NCBI RefSeq assembly: GCF_030816235.1
Contig: NZ_JAUSXT010000001.1
Location: forward strand, 3,162,001-3,226,000
Length of the DNA stretch: 64,000 nt
Direction of reading: 5' to 3'
Source: Microbacterium sp. W4I4
Lineage (GTDB): Bacteria; Actinomycetota; Actinomycetes; Actinomycetales; Microbacteriaceae
Numbering within the stretch: the stretch's first letter is position 1; each line of letters opens with the position of its first letter. The notes below the pieces were generated by a model. The model did not search any database and had not been told where the DNA came from. It saw nothing but the letters and a program-made list of their open reading frames with translations. The translations under genes were made by a program, and so were the position numbers. Shown piece by piece: positions 8,333 to 16,588 of the stretch.

Positions 8333-9105
8333 TGGTGCGACGATATCGCGTCAATATGTCCGCCCTCGACCTGCGAGGCGAGCTCTCCGAGGAACGGCCG
8401 CGAGGCGACCAGATCCGGGAACGGCTGGAAGACCTTGCGGCCCGGTTGGGCCCCGGTACCATCATCCCGTCTGATCGTCAGCTCGCCGAGCACTTCGGAG
8501 TCGCGCGGATGACGGTGCGAACGGAGATCAAGCGCCTGACGTTCGACGGGGTCCTGGAGGTGGAGCAGGGGCGCGGGACGTTCGTCTCCAGCGCTCCTCG
8601 ATTCGCGCCCGAGTGGGGAACTTCGTACACCTTCTCGGCGCGGGCAGCACAGGGGGAACCGAGCGCGACCCTGGTGCAGAGTGCTGCGACCGCGGCGGAT
8701 GCGCGTACGGCGGGGCTGCTGAGGATTCGAGAAGGGGACCCAGTCTTTACACTCACCCGACTCCGCGCGCTGGATGGTCGCCGCGTCGGCGTCGAACGCG
8801 TGAGCATCCCCCTCTCCCGCTTTCCGGGGTTAGAGGAAGTCAACCTGGAAAACACCTCCTTATACAGAGTGCTCGCGGAGCGCTGGGGGCTCATGCGTGG
8901 CGGATCGACGGGTCGTGTCGCCGCAACGCTGCCGAGCGAGTCGGACGCGGCGCTCCTTGGAGTGACCGTACGCGACCCGTGCCTGGTTGTGCAGATGATC
9001 AGCACCGACGCCGACGGTGTGGTTTTCGAGGTCGGCCGTTCGGTCTACCGTGCCGATCGCTATGAGGTCGGAATCGACCTGATGCATTCACGAGCTGATG
9101 GCTGA
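8332..9105 (+). CDS. GntR-family regulator with UTRA domain (HutC type)
   Basis: A 257-aa regulator. The N-terminal winged helix-turn-helix (about residues 20-90) reads IPSDRQLAEHFGVARMTVRT followed by GVLEVEQGRGTFV, the usual GntR signature. The C-terminal UTRA-type effector domain (about residues 100-250) shows LTRLRALDGRRVGVERVSIP and FEVGRSVYRADRYE. It probably senses a phosphorylated sugar made by the neighbouring kinase and represses the promoter at 6880-6923, whose 12-bp palindrome suits this family. Start ATG is one base into the kinase stop codon. Confidence 0.88.
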   Translation: MVRRYRVNMSALDLRGELSEERPRGDQIRERLEDLAARLGPGTIIPSDRQLAEHFGVARMTVRTEIKRLTFDGVLEVEQGRGTFVSSAPRFAPEWGTSYTFSARAAQGEPSATLVQSAATAADARTAGLLRIREGDPVFTLTRLRALDGRRVGVERVSIPLSRFPGLEEVNLENTSLYRVLAERWGLMRGGSTGRVAATLPSESDAALLGVTVRDPCLVVQMISTDADGVVFEVGRSVYRADRYEVGIDLMHSRADG

Positions 9106-9174
9106 CTTCAGCGGCGCGGCAGTATTCGCGCATCCGGTGATTGGCGAGGGCCGTCGGCCAGGAGGAGGACAATC

Positions 9175-10536
9175 GTGATCGAGAGCGGAACAACGGTTCA
9201 AGCAGATCGGGAGTACGGCGGTTTGTGGATGCGCGCTGGGGTGAGAGACGTCACACCGAGCATCTCGGGCCCGCTTGCGGGCTTCGAGGCCCGGCGCGGC
9301 AGATCCAGCACGGGCAGGCAGGACGCGCTCGAGGCGGCCCTCCTCATCGTCGGAGACCCACGCTCCCGTGTTGCCTGGCTCACGATCGACGTGATTGCCG
9401 TTCCGAGTCCGCTTGCGATGCGGCTGCGTGACGCTGTGCGTACCGGATTGAATGAGCAGTCGCTCCCCGTGGTCGTCGCCGCTTCGCACACCCATTCTGC
9501 GCCGCTCGACTGGGTGGGCAGTATTCACCCAGGGCATTCCGGTGAATCCGATCAATTCGTCGTCTCAGAACTTGTAGATCACGTTCGAGCACTCGCGGCG
9601 AGCATTTCGATGCAGTCTCAGGTGCCCGTGGTGGCGGGGTGGGCGGAGCGTCAGGCGGTGGGGCTGGGCGCGAATCGGCTCGATCCTCAAGGCCCCCATG
9701 ATGACCGGGTCGGTGTGCTGGCACTCCGTTCCGTGCAGAATGGTGCTCTGCGGGCGGTTCTCTTCGATGCCGCGACGCATCCCACGGTGTATGGACCGGA
9801 CAACCTTCGCTGGTCCGCGGATTGGCCCGGCGTAGCACGACGGGTAATGCGCGCGGCCGCGGCAGAGATGAACTCCGCAGCTGGGCATATCGATCCAGAA
9901 CCGATCTTCCTCTTTCTCCAAGGTGCAACGGGTGATGTCAGTACCCGGTTCACACGCCGAGGAAACGACGCGGTCGAAGTCGCGCGCCTCGGTGCCATCG
10001 CGGCTGCCGCGGGGATCGCCGCCATCGCCCACGATGCGCGGCCGCTGAGTTCACGGGTTCGTCATATCGCCCGAGTGGTCGATTTCGAACGTCGGGTTCT
10101 GCCGTCCAGAGAGGCAGCCGAACGGGAGGTCAGCGAGGCCGTCTCAGCACGTGAAGGAACGGCCGGACTCTCGCCGATCAAACCCCAGGTGCGGCTTGCG
10201 CAGTCGCGCGTTGAGGGTGCGCTCGTGCAGCGCGCGCTCGTGGACGCGGACCCCGCTCGAGTGATCGCGTGCGAAATGTCTGTAACGGCGATCGGTGACG
10301 CGGCATGGATTCACGTTCCTGTTGAGCTCTTCTCGAGCATCGGAGAGCGGATTCGTGCGGGCAGCCCTTTCCCGACGACTCGAGTCATCGGCTACGCGGA
10401 CGGGTACCTCGGATACCTCCCTGACGAGCCCGCTTTCGTCCAGGGCACCTACGAAGCGCTGTCCAGCCTGTTCCCCGCTGAGGCGGCGGATCGTCTCGTT
10501 CGCGAGGCGTGGGAGATGTTAGAGGAGATCCGATGA
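9175..10536 (+). CDS. neutral/alkaline ceramidase-like hydrolase
   Basis: A 453-aa protein resembling the N-terminal catalytic domain of neutral/alkaline non-lysosomal ceramidases. It shows zinc-site motifs SHTHSAP (about residue 103) and HPTVYGPDNLRWSADWPG (about residue 200) and the GATGDVS motif. It starts at GTG 9175 with GGAGGAGG 7 nt upstream. No signal peptide is visible, so it should be cytoplasmic, unlike secreted ceramidases. Family members without a membrane substrate occur in sugar operons, and here it lies between a sugar kinase regulator and a SIS protein, so an amide or ester of an amino sugar is a more likely substrate than ceramide; that is inference. Confidence 0.75.
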   Translation: MIESGTTVQADREYGGLWMRAGVRDVTPSISGPLAGFEARRGRSSTGRQDALEAALLIVGDPRSRVAWLTIDVIAVPSPLAMRLRDAVRTGLNEQSLPVVVAASHTHSAPLDWVGSIHPGHSGESDQFVVSELVDHVRALAASISMQSQVPVVAGWAERQAVGLGANRLDPQGPHDDRVGVLALRSVQNGALRAVLFDAATHPTVYGPDNLRWSADWPGVARRVMRAAAAEMNSAAGHIDPEPIFLFLQGATGDVSTRFTRRGNDAVEVARLGAIAAAAGIAAIAHDARPLSSRVRHIARVVDFERRVLPSREAAEREVSEAVSAREGTAGLSPIKPQVRLAQSRVEGALVQRALVDADPARVIACEMSVTAIGDAAWIHVPVELFSSIGERIRAGSPFPTTRVIGYADGYLGYLPDEPAFVQGTYEALSSLFPAEAADRLVREAWEMLEEIR

Positions 10537-11279
10537 AGTACGACTACCCCACCATTGCTCATTCCGTTATTGACGCGTTGTCAGTGGGACAAGGTCCTGC
10601 GATAGATGAGGCGGTCGCGCTCATCACTCCCCGGCTGCGAAGGGGAGGCGTACTGCACGTGTTCGGCACTGGCCACGCACGTATTCCGATGCACGAGATG
10701 GCTGGGCGGGCGGGCGGACTAGCCCCTGTGAATCTTGTCCGTCTCAGTGATCTCGTCTTTCGCGGCGGACATGAGCCCGCCAAACTCGCAAATCCGTTGA
10801 TCGAGCGCGATCCGGAGTGGGCGGCCCCGCTCCTTGAGCTCGTCGCCCCCGAGGCGGACGACGTCTTCCTTATCGCCTCGAACTCCGGGATCAACGGCGT
10901 CGTAGTGGAGTTTGCCCGACTCGTTCGCAAAGCGGGATTCCCGACTGTGGCGCTGACGTCGGTCGCGCACAGCACGTCCGTTCCCTCCCGGCACCCCTCA
11001 GGGCTACGGCTGCGCGACCTCGCTGATGTGGTGATCGACAATGGCGCTCCCGCGGGTGATGCAGCGCTGGAGCTTTGCGATGGGACGGCTGTGGGAGCGG
11101 TATCGAACCTGGCGGGAGTCATTGTTGTTCAGATGCTCACGGAAGGCATCGTGCGGGCGTTGCTCGCTGTTGGGGAGCCTCCGCTCGTATTCCGTTCGAT
11201 GAATCTCCCCGATGGCGACGCGCGAAATGCGGACCCGCTTGCTGCGTTTGCGGGCCGCGTACATCCGATCGAACCTTGA
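10533..11279 (+). CDS. SIS-domain sugar-phosphate binding protein (UPF0309-like)
   Basis: A 248-aa cytoplasmic SIS-domain protein. The phospho-sugar site is GGVLHVFGTGHARIPMHEMAGRAGG-like, with FGTGHA at about residue 46, and the second loop LIASNSGING at about residue 116. It is similar in size and layout to UPF0309/MurQ-like proteins that isomerise or cleave amino-sugar phosphates. Start ATG 10533 has AGAGGAG 5 nt upstream and overlaps the hydrolase stop by 4 bp; an upstream GTG at 10509 is less likely. It is the last gene of the operon that starts at 6945, and the next 233 bp hold no gene I can support. Confidence 0.8.
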   Translation: MKYDYPTIAHSVIDALSVGQGPAIDEAVALITPRLRRGGVLHVFGTGHARIPMHEMAGRAGGLAPVNLVRLSDLVFRGGHEPAKLANPLIERDPEWAAPLLELVAPEADDVFLIASNSGINGVVVEFARLVRKAGFPTVALTSVAHSTSVPSRHPSGLRLRDLADVVIDNGAPAGDAALELCDGTAVGAVSNLAGVIVVQMLTEGIVRALLAVGEPPLVFRSMNLPDGDARNADPLAAFAGRVHPIEP

Positions 11280-11512
11280 GTTGTGCTGCACGCGTGAGAG
11301 AGAAGGTCGGGCAGCGTCCTGACGGATGCGAGAGTGGTCGCCGACGGCAGAGACTCGTCGCTACGTTCGGTTTTCAGAGCGGTGAACTCAATAGCCCGAC
11401 CATAGTGTACGAGGCGAGCTCTGATCGGTCCGGCACCATGCGGCACGTGGTTGCCAAACGCATCCGCGGCCCAGCTAGATGCTCGCCTCCGAGATTGGAA
11501 TCCGCTCGCAGA

Positions 11513-12607
11513 TCAACTGATCGCATCTCCGGTGGAGCGCCGCGGGAGGAAGGCCGGAGCGAAATACCGGAGGTGTCCACCCTTTAAGGAATGCCCAAGG
11601 CCGAGGGCTGCCGCCACCTTGTCGATCGCCGCGGCGCCCATCTCCTCGAGATGGAGATCGTAAGCCGACATCGGAGGTGACGTGAACGGTGCGATGGTTG
11701 ACTGAAATGTGATGATTTCGAGATCGCCCGGGATAGACAGGCCCAGTTCCTCCGCGCGACGCAAAAGATCGTAGGCCGCGAGGTCATCGACCGCAACGAT
11801 TGCAGTCGGCCGACTGCCCTCCGAGGGGAGTAGTTCCCGTGCACGAGCAATCCGCGGGGACACGTCGCTGTGGTCGTATCGCAGGATGCCGCTGGTAGCG
11901 GACACGCCGTGTTTCTTGGTCGCTTCCTCCCACCCGCGGCAGTAATCACGCACGACAGACGTTTCCTGTTCGCCGACGACGAGACGGAGCTCGTGATGGC
12001 CGCGCGAGACCAACCGAGAGACGGCGTCGGTGATTCCCGCACGGACGTCGGCGACCACGGCATCGACATCGGGATCGCCGTCGAAGTGGCGATTCAGTAG
12101 TACGAACGGGAGTCCAGCCTTCCTGAGAGGCTCGATGTGCTCGGGGAGCAGGTCGGTGAATGTCTGTACGACGACGGCATCCGCGCCGTCGCGCGCGAGG
12201 AGGGTGCGGAATGCTGAGCCGGTGGCAATTTCCTCATCCGTGACGCGGATGAGACGGATATCGAGGCCGAGCTCCGCTGCTCGGAGCAGAGCGCCATCGA
12301 GCATTCCGCTCAAGAACGTCCCGATACGGTAGCTCTGGACAGCGGATGCGGGGTCGGATGCGCCGCTCATCACAATGGCGCAGCGGGTGGAAGCCCTGCC
12401 GCGGCTTCCAAGGAGCCGTGCGTGCGCGCTCGGTGCATAGCCGAGCCTGTCCGCGACGTCGCGCACACGCTGGCGCGTGGCCTCGTTAACGTCGCGGTAG
12501 CCCGAGAGCGCACCCGACGCCTGAGCCAGGCTGACTCCCGCAGCGTCGGCCACGTCCTGCAACCGGACGCGACGGCCAGCACGATCACCTACTTTATCGC
12601 TCGCCAT
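11513..12607 (-). CDS. LacI-family transcriptional regulator
   Basis: A 364-aa repressor-type protein. The HTH is VRLQDVADAAGVSLAQASGA followed by the hinge LGYAPSAHARLLGS; the periplasmic-binding-protein-like effector domain fills the rest. I chose ATG 12607 because the next upstream starts give a non-homologous extension. Canonical LacI reads VSxxTVS at the recognition helix, whereas this one reads VSLAQAS, a slight oddity. It is divergent from the secreted propeller gene; the perfect palindrome CCGAAGCGCTTCGG lies at that promoter and again at 21796, so this protein probably governs both halves of the 12.7-27 kb locus. Confidence 0.88.
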   Translation of the reverse strand: MASDKVGDRAGRRVRLQDVADAAGVSLAQASGALSGYRDVNEATRQRVRDVADRLGYAPSAHARLLGSRGRASTRCAIVMSGASDPASAVQSYRIGTFLSGMLDGALLRAAELGLDIRLIRVTDEEIATGSAFRTLLARDGADAVVVQTFTDLLPEHIEPLRKAGLPFVLLNRHFDGDPDVDAVVADVRAGITDAVSRLVSRGHHELRLVVGEQETSVVRDYCRGWEEATKKHGVSATSGILRYDHSDVSPRIARARELLPSEGSRPTAIVAVDDLAAYDLLRRAEELGLSIPGDLEIITFQSTIAPFTSPPMSAYDLHLEEMGAAAIDKVAAALGLGHSLKGGHLRYFAPAFLPRRSTGDAIS

Positions 12608-12671
12608 TGACCGGCTCCCTCCGGGCGCTCGCCCACTCGGGGTCTCGCCTCGGCCTAGTTTATGGCAATCC

Positions 12672-12702
12672 TTGACTTCCGAAGCGCTTCGGCAATAGGC
12701 TC
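12672..12702 (+). promoter_or_regulatory. promoter with LacI operator CCGAAGCGCTTCGG, copy 1
   Basis: A perfect 14-bp palindrome (12679-12692) sits directly behind a -35-like TTGACT (12672-12677), with TAGGCT (12697-12702) a possible -10. It has the central CG and symmetric arms of LacI-family operators. The identical 14 bp recur at 21796-21809, and the adjacent LacI gene starts 72 bp away. Confidence 0.75.
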
Positions 12703-12739
12703 GCGGCCATCCAGACATCACTCTCATCAGGAGGTCCTC

Positions 12740-15532
12740 GTGCGCCGACGTCTTTGGTTTGCATCCGGCTTGGTAGTCGCCCTGGTCAGCGCACTGCTGG
12801 TCACGTCACCGCCGCCGCCAGCTCGGGCTGCGAGCGCGGGCGGGTCCTTCGCTGACATGGGCGGCGCTGTGCAGGGGATCACCCGCTTCGACGGCGGATT
12901 CTTTACCGACAGCTCCGGCCGCCTTCTGTCTTGGAGCGTGAACTTCGGTCCCTCAGCGGAGTTCTCGGTCTCCACGGTGCACGACAGTCCGAACACGACC
13001 GTCTTCAGTGCCGAGTTGAGCGGCGCGCACGGATCACAGAACTCCGTGCAGGCATCGGATGGATCGATCTACTTCGGTACCTATCCCAACGGACGTCTCT
13101 ATCGGTACAACCCCGCGACGAGCACGATCACCAACCTCGGGCAGCCCGTCACGAACACCTCGTATGTCTTCGGGCTCTCTGCCTCCACGGATGGACGGAT
13201 CTCCCTGGGGACGTTCCCGAGCGCGCACGTGCTGACGTACTCGCCGTCCGCGGGATTCACCGATCTTGGGCAGATCGCGCCCGGCAGCGGAAACCAGTAC
13301 GTCCGCTCCACCGGATTCGACACCCTGCACAACAGGGTCTACGCGGGGGTCGGTTCCGTGAGTAACCGCATCTACTCTGTCGACATCACCACGAAGGCAC
13401 AGACGCTCATCACCTCCACGACCGCGATGCCCGTGGACATCACGGTGATGGAGAACCGTGCCTTGTCAGATGCGGACGGGCAGCTCGTGCTCATCAACAC
13501 CGACACGAATGCGCGGATCCAGCCGAAAGACGCCGCAGGTAACACCGTCTCATCGTTCCGCGCGGTATCCCGGGGCTTCTCGCGTCCGCGGAACTACCTC
13601 AGCTACTTCACCACGGAGGTGGCCGTCGCCGGCGAGATCGAACGCCGCATCGGAACATATGACTTCCGCACCGACACCGTCGTCGCCACTCCCACTGTGC
13701 TCCCCACCGCACTCGGATACGGCTGGCACACGATCGGCGGTGCGCTGACGTTGCACATGATCACCAACAACTACGGACCCGACTACTCGACGTACGTCCC
13801 GGCGACAGCAGCCACTGCAACCGGCACCCTGGCGGTGCCGACGCAGCCGCAGGAGCTCCACAACGTGCTGGCGAATCCAAAGGCGCCAGAGGTGATCGCA
13901 AACGCGTTCCTCAATGGCAACAACAGCCAGCTCGACACGCCCAGCGGAACGTACTCCGCCTTCCCGCGGTTCGGCCAGGTGGAGAGCTGGATGATGGAGG
14001 GCACCAAGATCTATGCGGGCGTCTACCCTGGCGCCTCGCTCATGGTCTACGACACCGCGACTCCGTCGGTTCCCCCGCGCGAGCTCGCCGAGTTGCACAG
14101 CCAGCCGATCGACGGCGGCAACCGTCCTCGGGCGCTGGTGAAGATCGGCAACATCCTCTATGCGGGGACCGCCCCGTTCTACGGGCAGCAGGGTGGAGCG
14201 ATCGCATCGGTCGATGTGACCGCGCCCTCTCCGGTGACCCCAACGATCACGCGGAACGTCGTCTCCCAGCACACCATCGCGGCCCTCGCCGCGCTTCCCA
14301 ACGGCAACCTACTTGTCGGCTCGAGCACCGAGGCAGGCGACGGCGCTCCTGCAGGCCCCGGCCCTGCCAAGCTCGTCGAGTGGAACCCCACCACGCGGAC
14401 GGCGGTGCGTCCCGCGCTCACGCCGAGCTCGTCGGCGCCGAGCATCAGCGCCCTCCTCGTGGAAGGGACGACGGCTTACGTGTTGGAAGGGCCGTCCCTG
14501 TATGTCGTGAACACGAGCACATGGACCGTGACGCGCACGGTCCCGCTTTCCGGTGCGGGAAGCTGCACCGCCGACGGAACAGTCGCACGGCATCCCTACA
14601 GCGGACTGCTATACGTCGGCTGTGGTGGTGCCTACTATGAGATCGATGGCGCATTCGCGGTGACCAAGCTTTCGATCGGGCGCGCGGCCAAACGACTGAG
14701 CATCGGCTACGACGGCGATCTGTACTTCGACGCGGACAGCTCGCTGCCCGGCTGGATGTCCAACGTGGGACGCTGGCACCCCAACCCTTCAGCCACGGCG
14801 AGCTGCTCGGGACTCTCGCAGCTCTACGGGGTGTCCGCCCAGTCCGGCGGCGATCAGCTCACCTATACGATCGTGGATCCGGTCACCAACCGGATCAGCA
14901 CGGGTCTGGTGCAGACCGCGACTCCTCTGCCGTTCACCGTGAAAGCGATCGCCGCGCACAACATCAACACCCTGTTCGCGACGTCGACGAACGGCGCGCT
15001 CTACCAGCTGAACGTGCAGGGCCTGTATGGGGCGGTCACCTTGGCCGGGGTCACGCAGCTCGCGGCGTCCGGATGGGGCGACGTTGACAAGCTGACGTCG
15101 GACGGGACCCGGCTCTACGCGACGACGACCGCCGGCGCGTTCACGCGCTATCCCGTCACACTCGCGAAGCCGGCGTCGACAATCGGCACGGGGACGCTCA
15201 TCGGCACGGGGTTCGTGCTCAAGACGCTCGCCGCCGAAGCGCCGAACCAGATCATCGCGACCACCAACGTGGGCGAGCTCGTTGGCTACAAGATCTCCAG
15301 CACGGGAGGCTGGACGCGATCGTCGCTGCGGGCGAGCACCTGGAACTTCGAGTCGCTCTCTGCGGTGAACGGTCTGATCTACGCGCAGAAGAACGGCGAA
15401 CTGTGGGGCTATCGTGACGCGAACCCCTCCGACGGCTCCGGAACAGACATCTACCAACTCGGCCCGACGAGTGTGCGAGGGTGGACGCAGAAGCTGCTGA
15501 GCGCTGTGCCTGCATCCACGCCGAGTTGCTGA
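12740..15532 (+). CDS. secreted beta-propeller protein
   Basis: A 930-aa exported protein. Start GTG 12740 has AGGAGG 5 nt upstream and opens a signal peptide (RRRLWFASGLVVALVSALLV, then ARAAS). The body is made of repeated short blades of the type DGSIYFGTYPNGRLYRYNP and GLLYVGCGGAYYEID, pointing to one or two beta-propellers; I see no catalytic motif that names an enzyme. A second, unexported propeller protein ends the neighbouring transporter operon (16550-18379), and the locus includes an esterase-like hydrolase and importer. It may bind or cleave an extracellular glycan or glycoside, perhaps as a propeller-type lyase; this is unproven. The gene carries a LacI operator at its promoter. 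Confidence 0.7.
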   Translation: MRRRLWFASGLVVALVSALLVTSPPPPARAASAGGSFADMGGAVQGITRFDGGFFTDSSGRLLSWSVNFGPSAEFSVSTVHDSPNTTVFSAELSGAHGSQNSVQASDGSIYFGTYPNGRLYRYNPATSTITNLGQPVTNTSYVFGLSASTDGRISLGTFPSAHVLTYSPSAGFTDLGQIAPGSGNQYVRSTGFDTLHNRVYAGVGSVSNRIYSVDITTKAQTLITSTTAMPVDITVMENRALSDADGQLVLINTDTNARIQPKDAAGNTVSSFRAVSRGFSRPRNYLSYFTTEVAVAGEIERRIGTYDFRTDTVVATPTVLPTALGYGWHTIGGALTLHMITNNYGPDYSTYVPATAATATGTLAVPTQPQELHNVLANPKAPEVIANAFLNGNNSQLDTPSGTYSAFPRFGQVESWMMEGTKIYAGVYPGASLMVYDTATPSVPPRELAELHSQPIDGGNRPRALVKIGNILYAGTAPFYGQQGGAIASVDVTAPSPVTPTITRNVVSQHTIAALAALPNGNLLVGSSTEAGDGAPAGPGPAKLVEWNPTTRTAVRPALTPSSSAPSISALLVEGTTAYVLEGPSLYVVNTSTWTVTRTVPLSGAGSCTADGTVARHPYSGLLYVGCGGAYYEIDGAFAVTKLSIGRAAKRLSIGYDGDLYFDADSSLPGWMSNVGRWHPNPSATASCSGLSQLYGVSAQSGGDQLTYTIVDPVTNRISTGLVQTATPLPFTVKAIAAHNINTLFATSTNGALYQLNVQGLYGAVTLAGVTQLAASGWGDVDKLTSDGTRLYATTTAGAFTRYPVTLAKPASTIGTGTLIGTGFVLKTLAAEAPNQIIATTNVGELVGYKISSTGGWTRSSLRASTWNFESLSAVNGLIYAQKNGELWGYRDANPSDGSGTDIYQLGPTSVRGWTQKLLSAVPASTPSC

Positions 15533-15553
15533 AGTCGTGAGAGGAGGGCCCGC

Positions 15554-16588
15554 GTGTACCGTCGAGCCGAGATCGAAGCGGACGGCCTGCCGTCATTGAC
15601 TGCTGGTGGGTGGCAGTCGCGACGCGCCGAGATCCTCGAGCGGTGGCTCGACGCTCTTGGCGAACTGCCGCCGCTCCTGTCCGAACCTCGGGTGGAGCTC
15701 GGCGAGGCGGAGTCGTTCCCCACGCACGTCCGGCGAAGGATCGTCTTCACGACTGGCGATCAGGATCAAGTACCCGCGCTGGTCCTCACCCCGATCGCGC
15801 CCGGTCGCAGGCCCGCTGTGCTCGCGCTGCACCCGACGGCAGAGGAGGGGAAGGCGGACATCGCCACCGCCGAAGGGCGGGACGATCGTCGCTACGCCCT
15901 GGAGCTCGTGGAACGTGGCTACGTGGTGTTGGCGCCCGACGCGATCACCGCCGGGGAGCGTGTCTCCGCGGGTGCGCAGCCTTTCGCTACCGCGGAGTTC
16001 GTGAGAAGTCATCCGGGGACGAGCCCGGTCGCGAAGATGCTGTCCGATCACCGGCATGCGCTGAGTGTACTGGCGGCCCTCGACGAGGTCGATCCCACGC
16101 GGATTGGGGTGATCGGTCACTCCCTCGGCGGATACAACGCGTGGTTCCTCGCCGGTCTGGATGCGCGCGTGGCGGCGGTCGTCTCCAGCTGTGGATTCCT
16201 CGCCTTCGCCGGAGACCCCGACGAGAACCGGTGGGGTGAGCGGGATTGGTTCAGTCACTTCCCTCTACTGTCTCCGATGCTCCGGGAAGGTAACGTCCCC
16301 TTCGAGTGGACCGAGATCCTCGCCCTCGTCGCCCCGACTCCACTCTTCACTTGGCTCGCGACCGGCGACGAGTACTTCCCGAACTGGCGGGAGTCGATCG
16401 CGGCGCTCCAGACGGTGTCCGACCTGTACACCCAGCTCGAGCAGCCGGATGCCATGGTGTCGTGGGTCGGACACGGAGGACACGACTTCCCCGCGCATGT
16501 CCGGGAAGCGGCGTACGGCTTCCTGGATCGGCGACTCACGGACGATCGCTCAGGCGACGCCGCGGATCCGCACGAGTCTCGGACCTGA
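15554..16588 (+). CDS. alpha/beta hydrolase (dienelactone hydrolase / acetyl-esterase-like)
   Basis: A 344-aa hydrolase with no signal peptide. It has the nucleophile elbow GHSLGG (about residue 190), the preceding strand RIGVIGH, an Asp in LFTWLATGDEYFP (about residue 275) and a late His in VGHGGHDFP (about residue 313), giving a full Ser-Asp-His triad. The long N-terminal part (LAGTPIAP-like lid and oxyanion region around LALHPTAEEGK) resembles acetyl-xylan-esterase-like members of the dienelactone hydrolase group. It begins at GTG 15554 just 21 bp after the propeller gene. Its last 39 bp overlap convergently with the 3' end of the minus-strand propeller gene. Confidence 0.78.
   Translation: MYRRAEIEADGLPSLTAGGWQSRRAEILERWLDALGELPPLLSEPRVELGEAESFPTHVRRRIVFTTGDQDQVPALVLTPIAPGRRPAVLALHPTAEEGKADIATAEGRDDRRYALELVERGYVVLAPDAITAGERVSAGAQPFATAEFVRSHPGTSPVAKMLSDHRHALSVLAALDEVDPTRIGVIGHSLGGYNAWFLAGLDARVAAVVSSCGFLAFAGDPDENRWGERDWFSHFPLLSPMLREGNVPFEWTEILALVAPTPLFTWLATGDEYFPNWRESIAALQTVSDLYTQLEQPDAMVSWVGHGGHDFPAHVREAAYGFLDRRLTDDRSGDAADPHESRT

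Noticed and set aside
11284..11512. Possible coding remnant after the SIS gene
   Set aside because: Short frames such as VLTDARVVADGRD hint at a lost enzyme start but there is no ribosome site or continuing frame; not enough to call.
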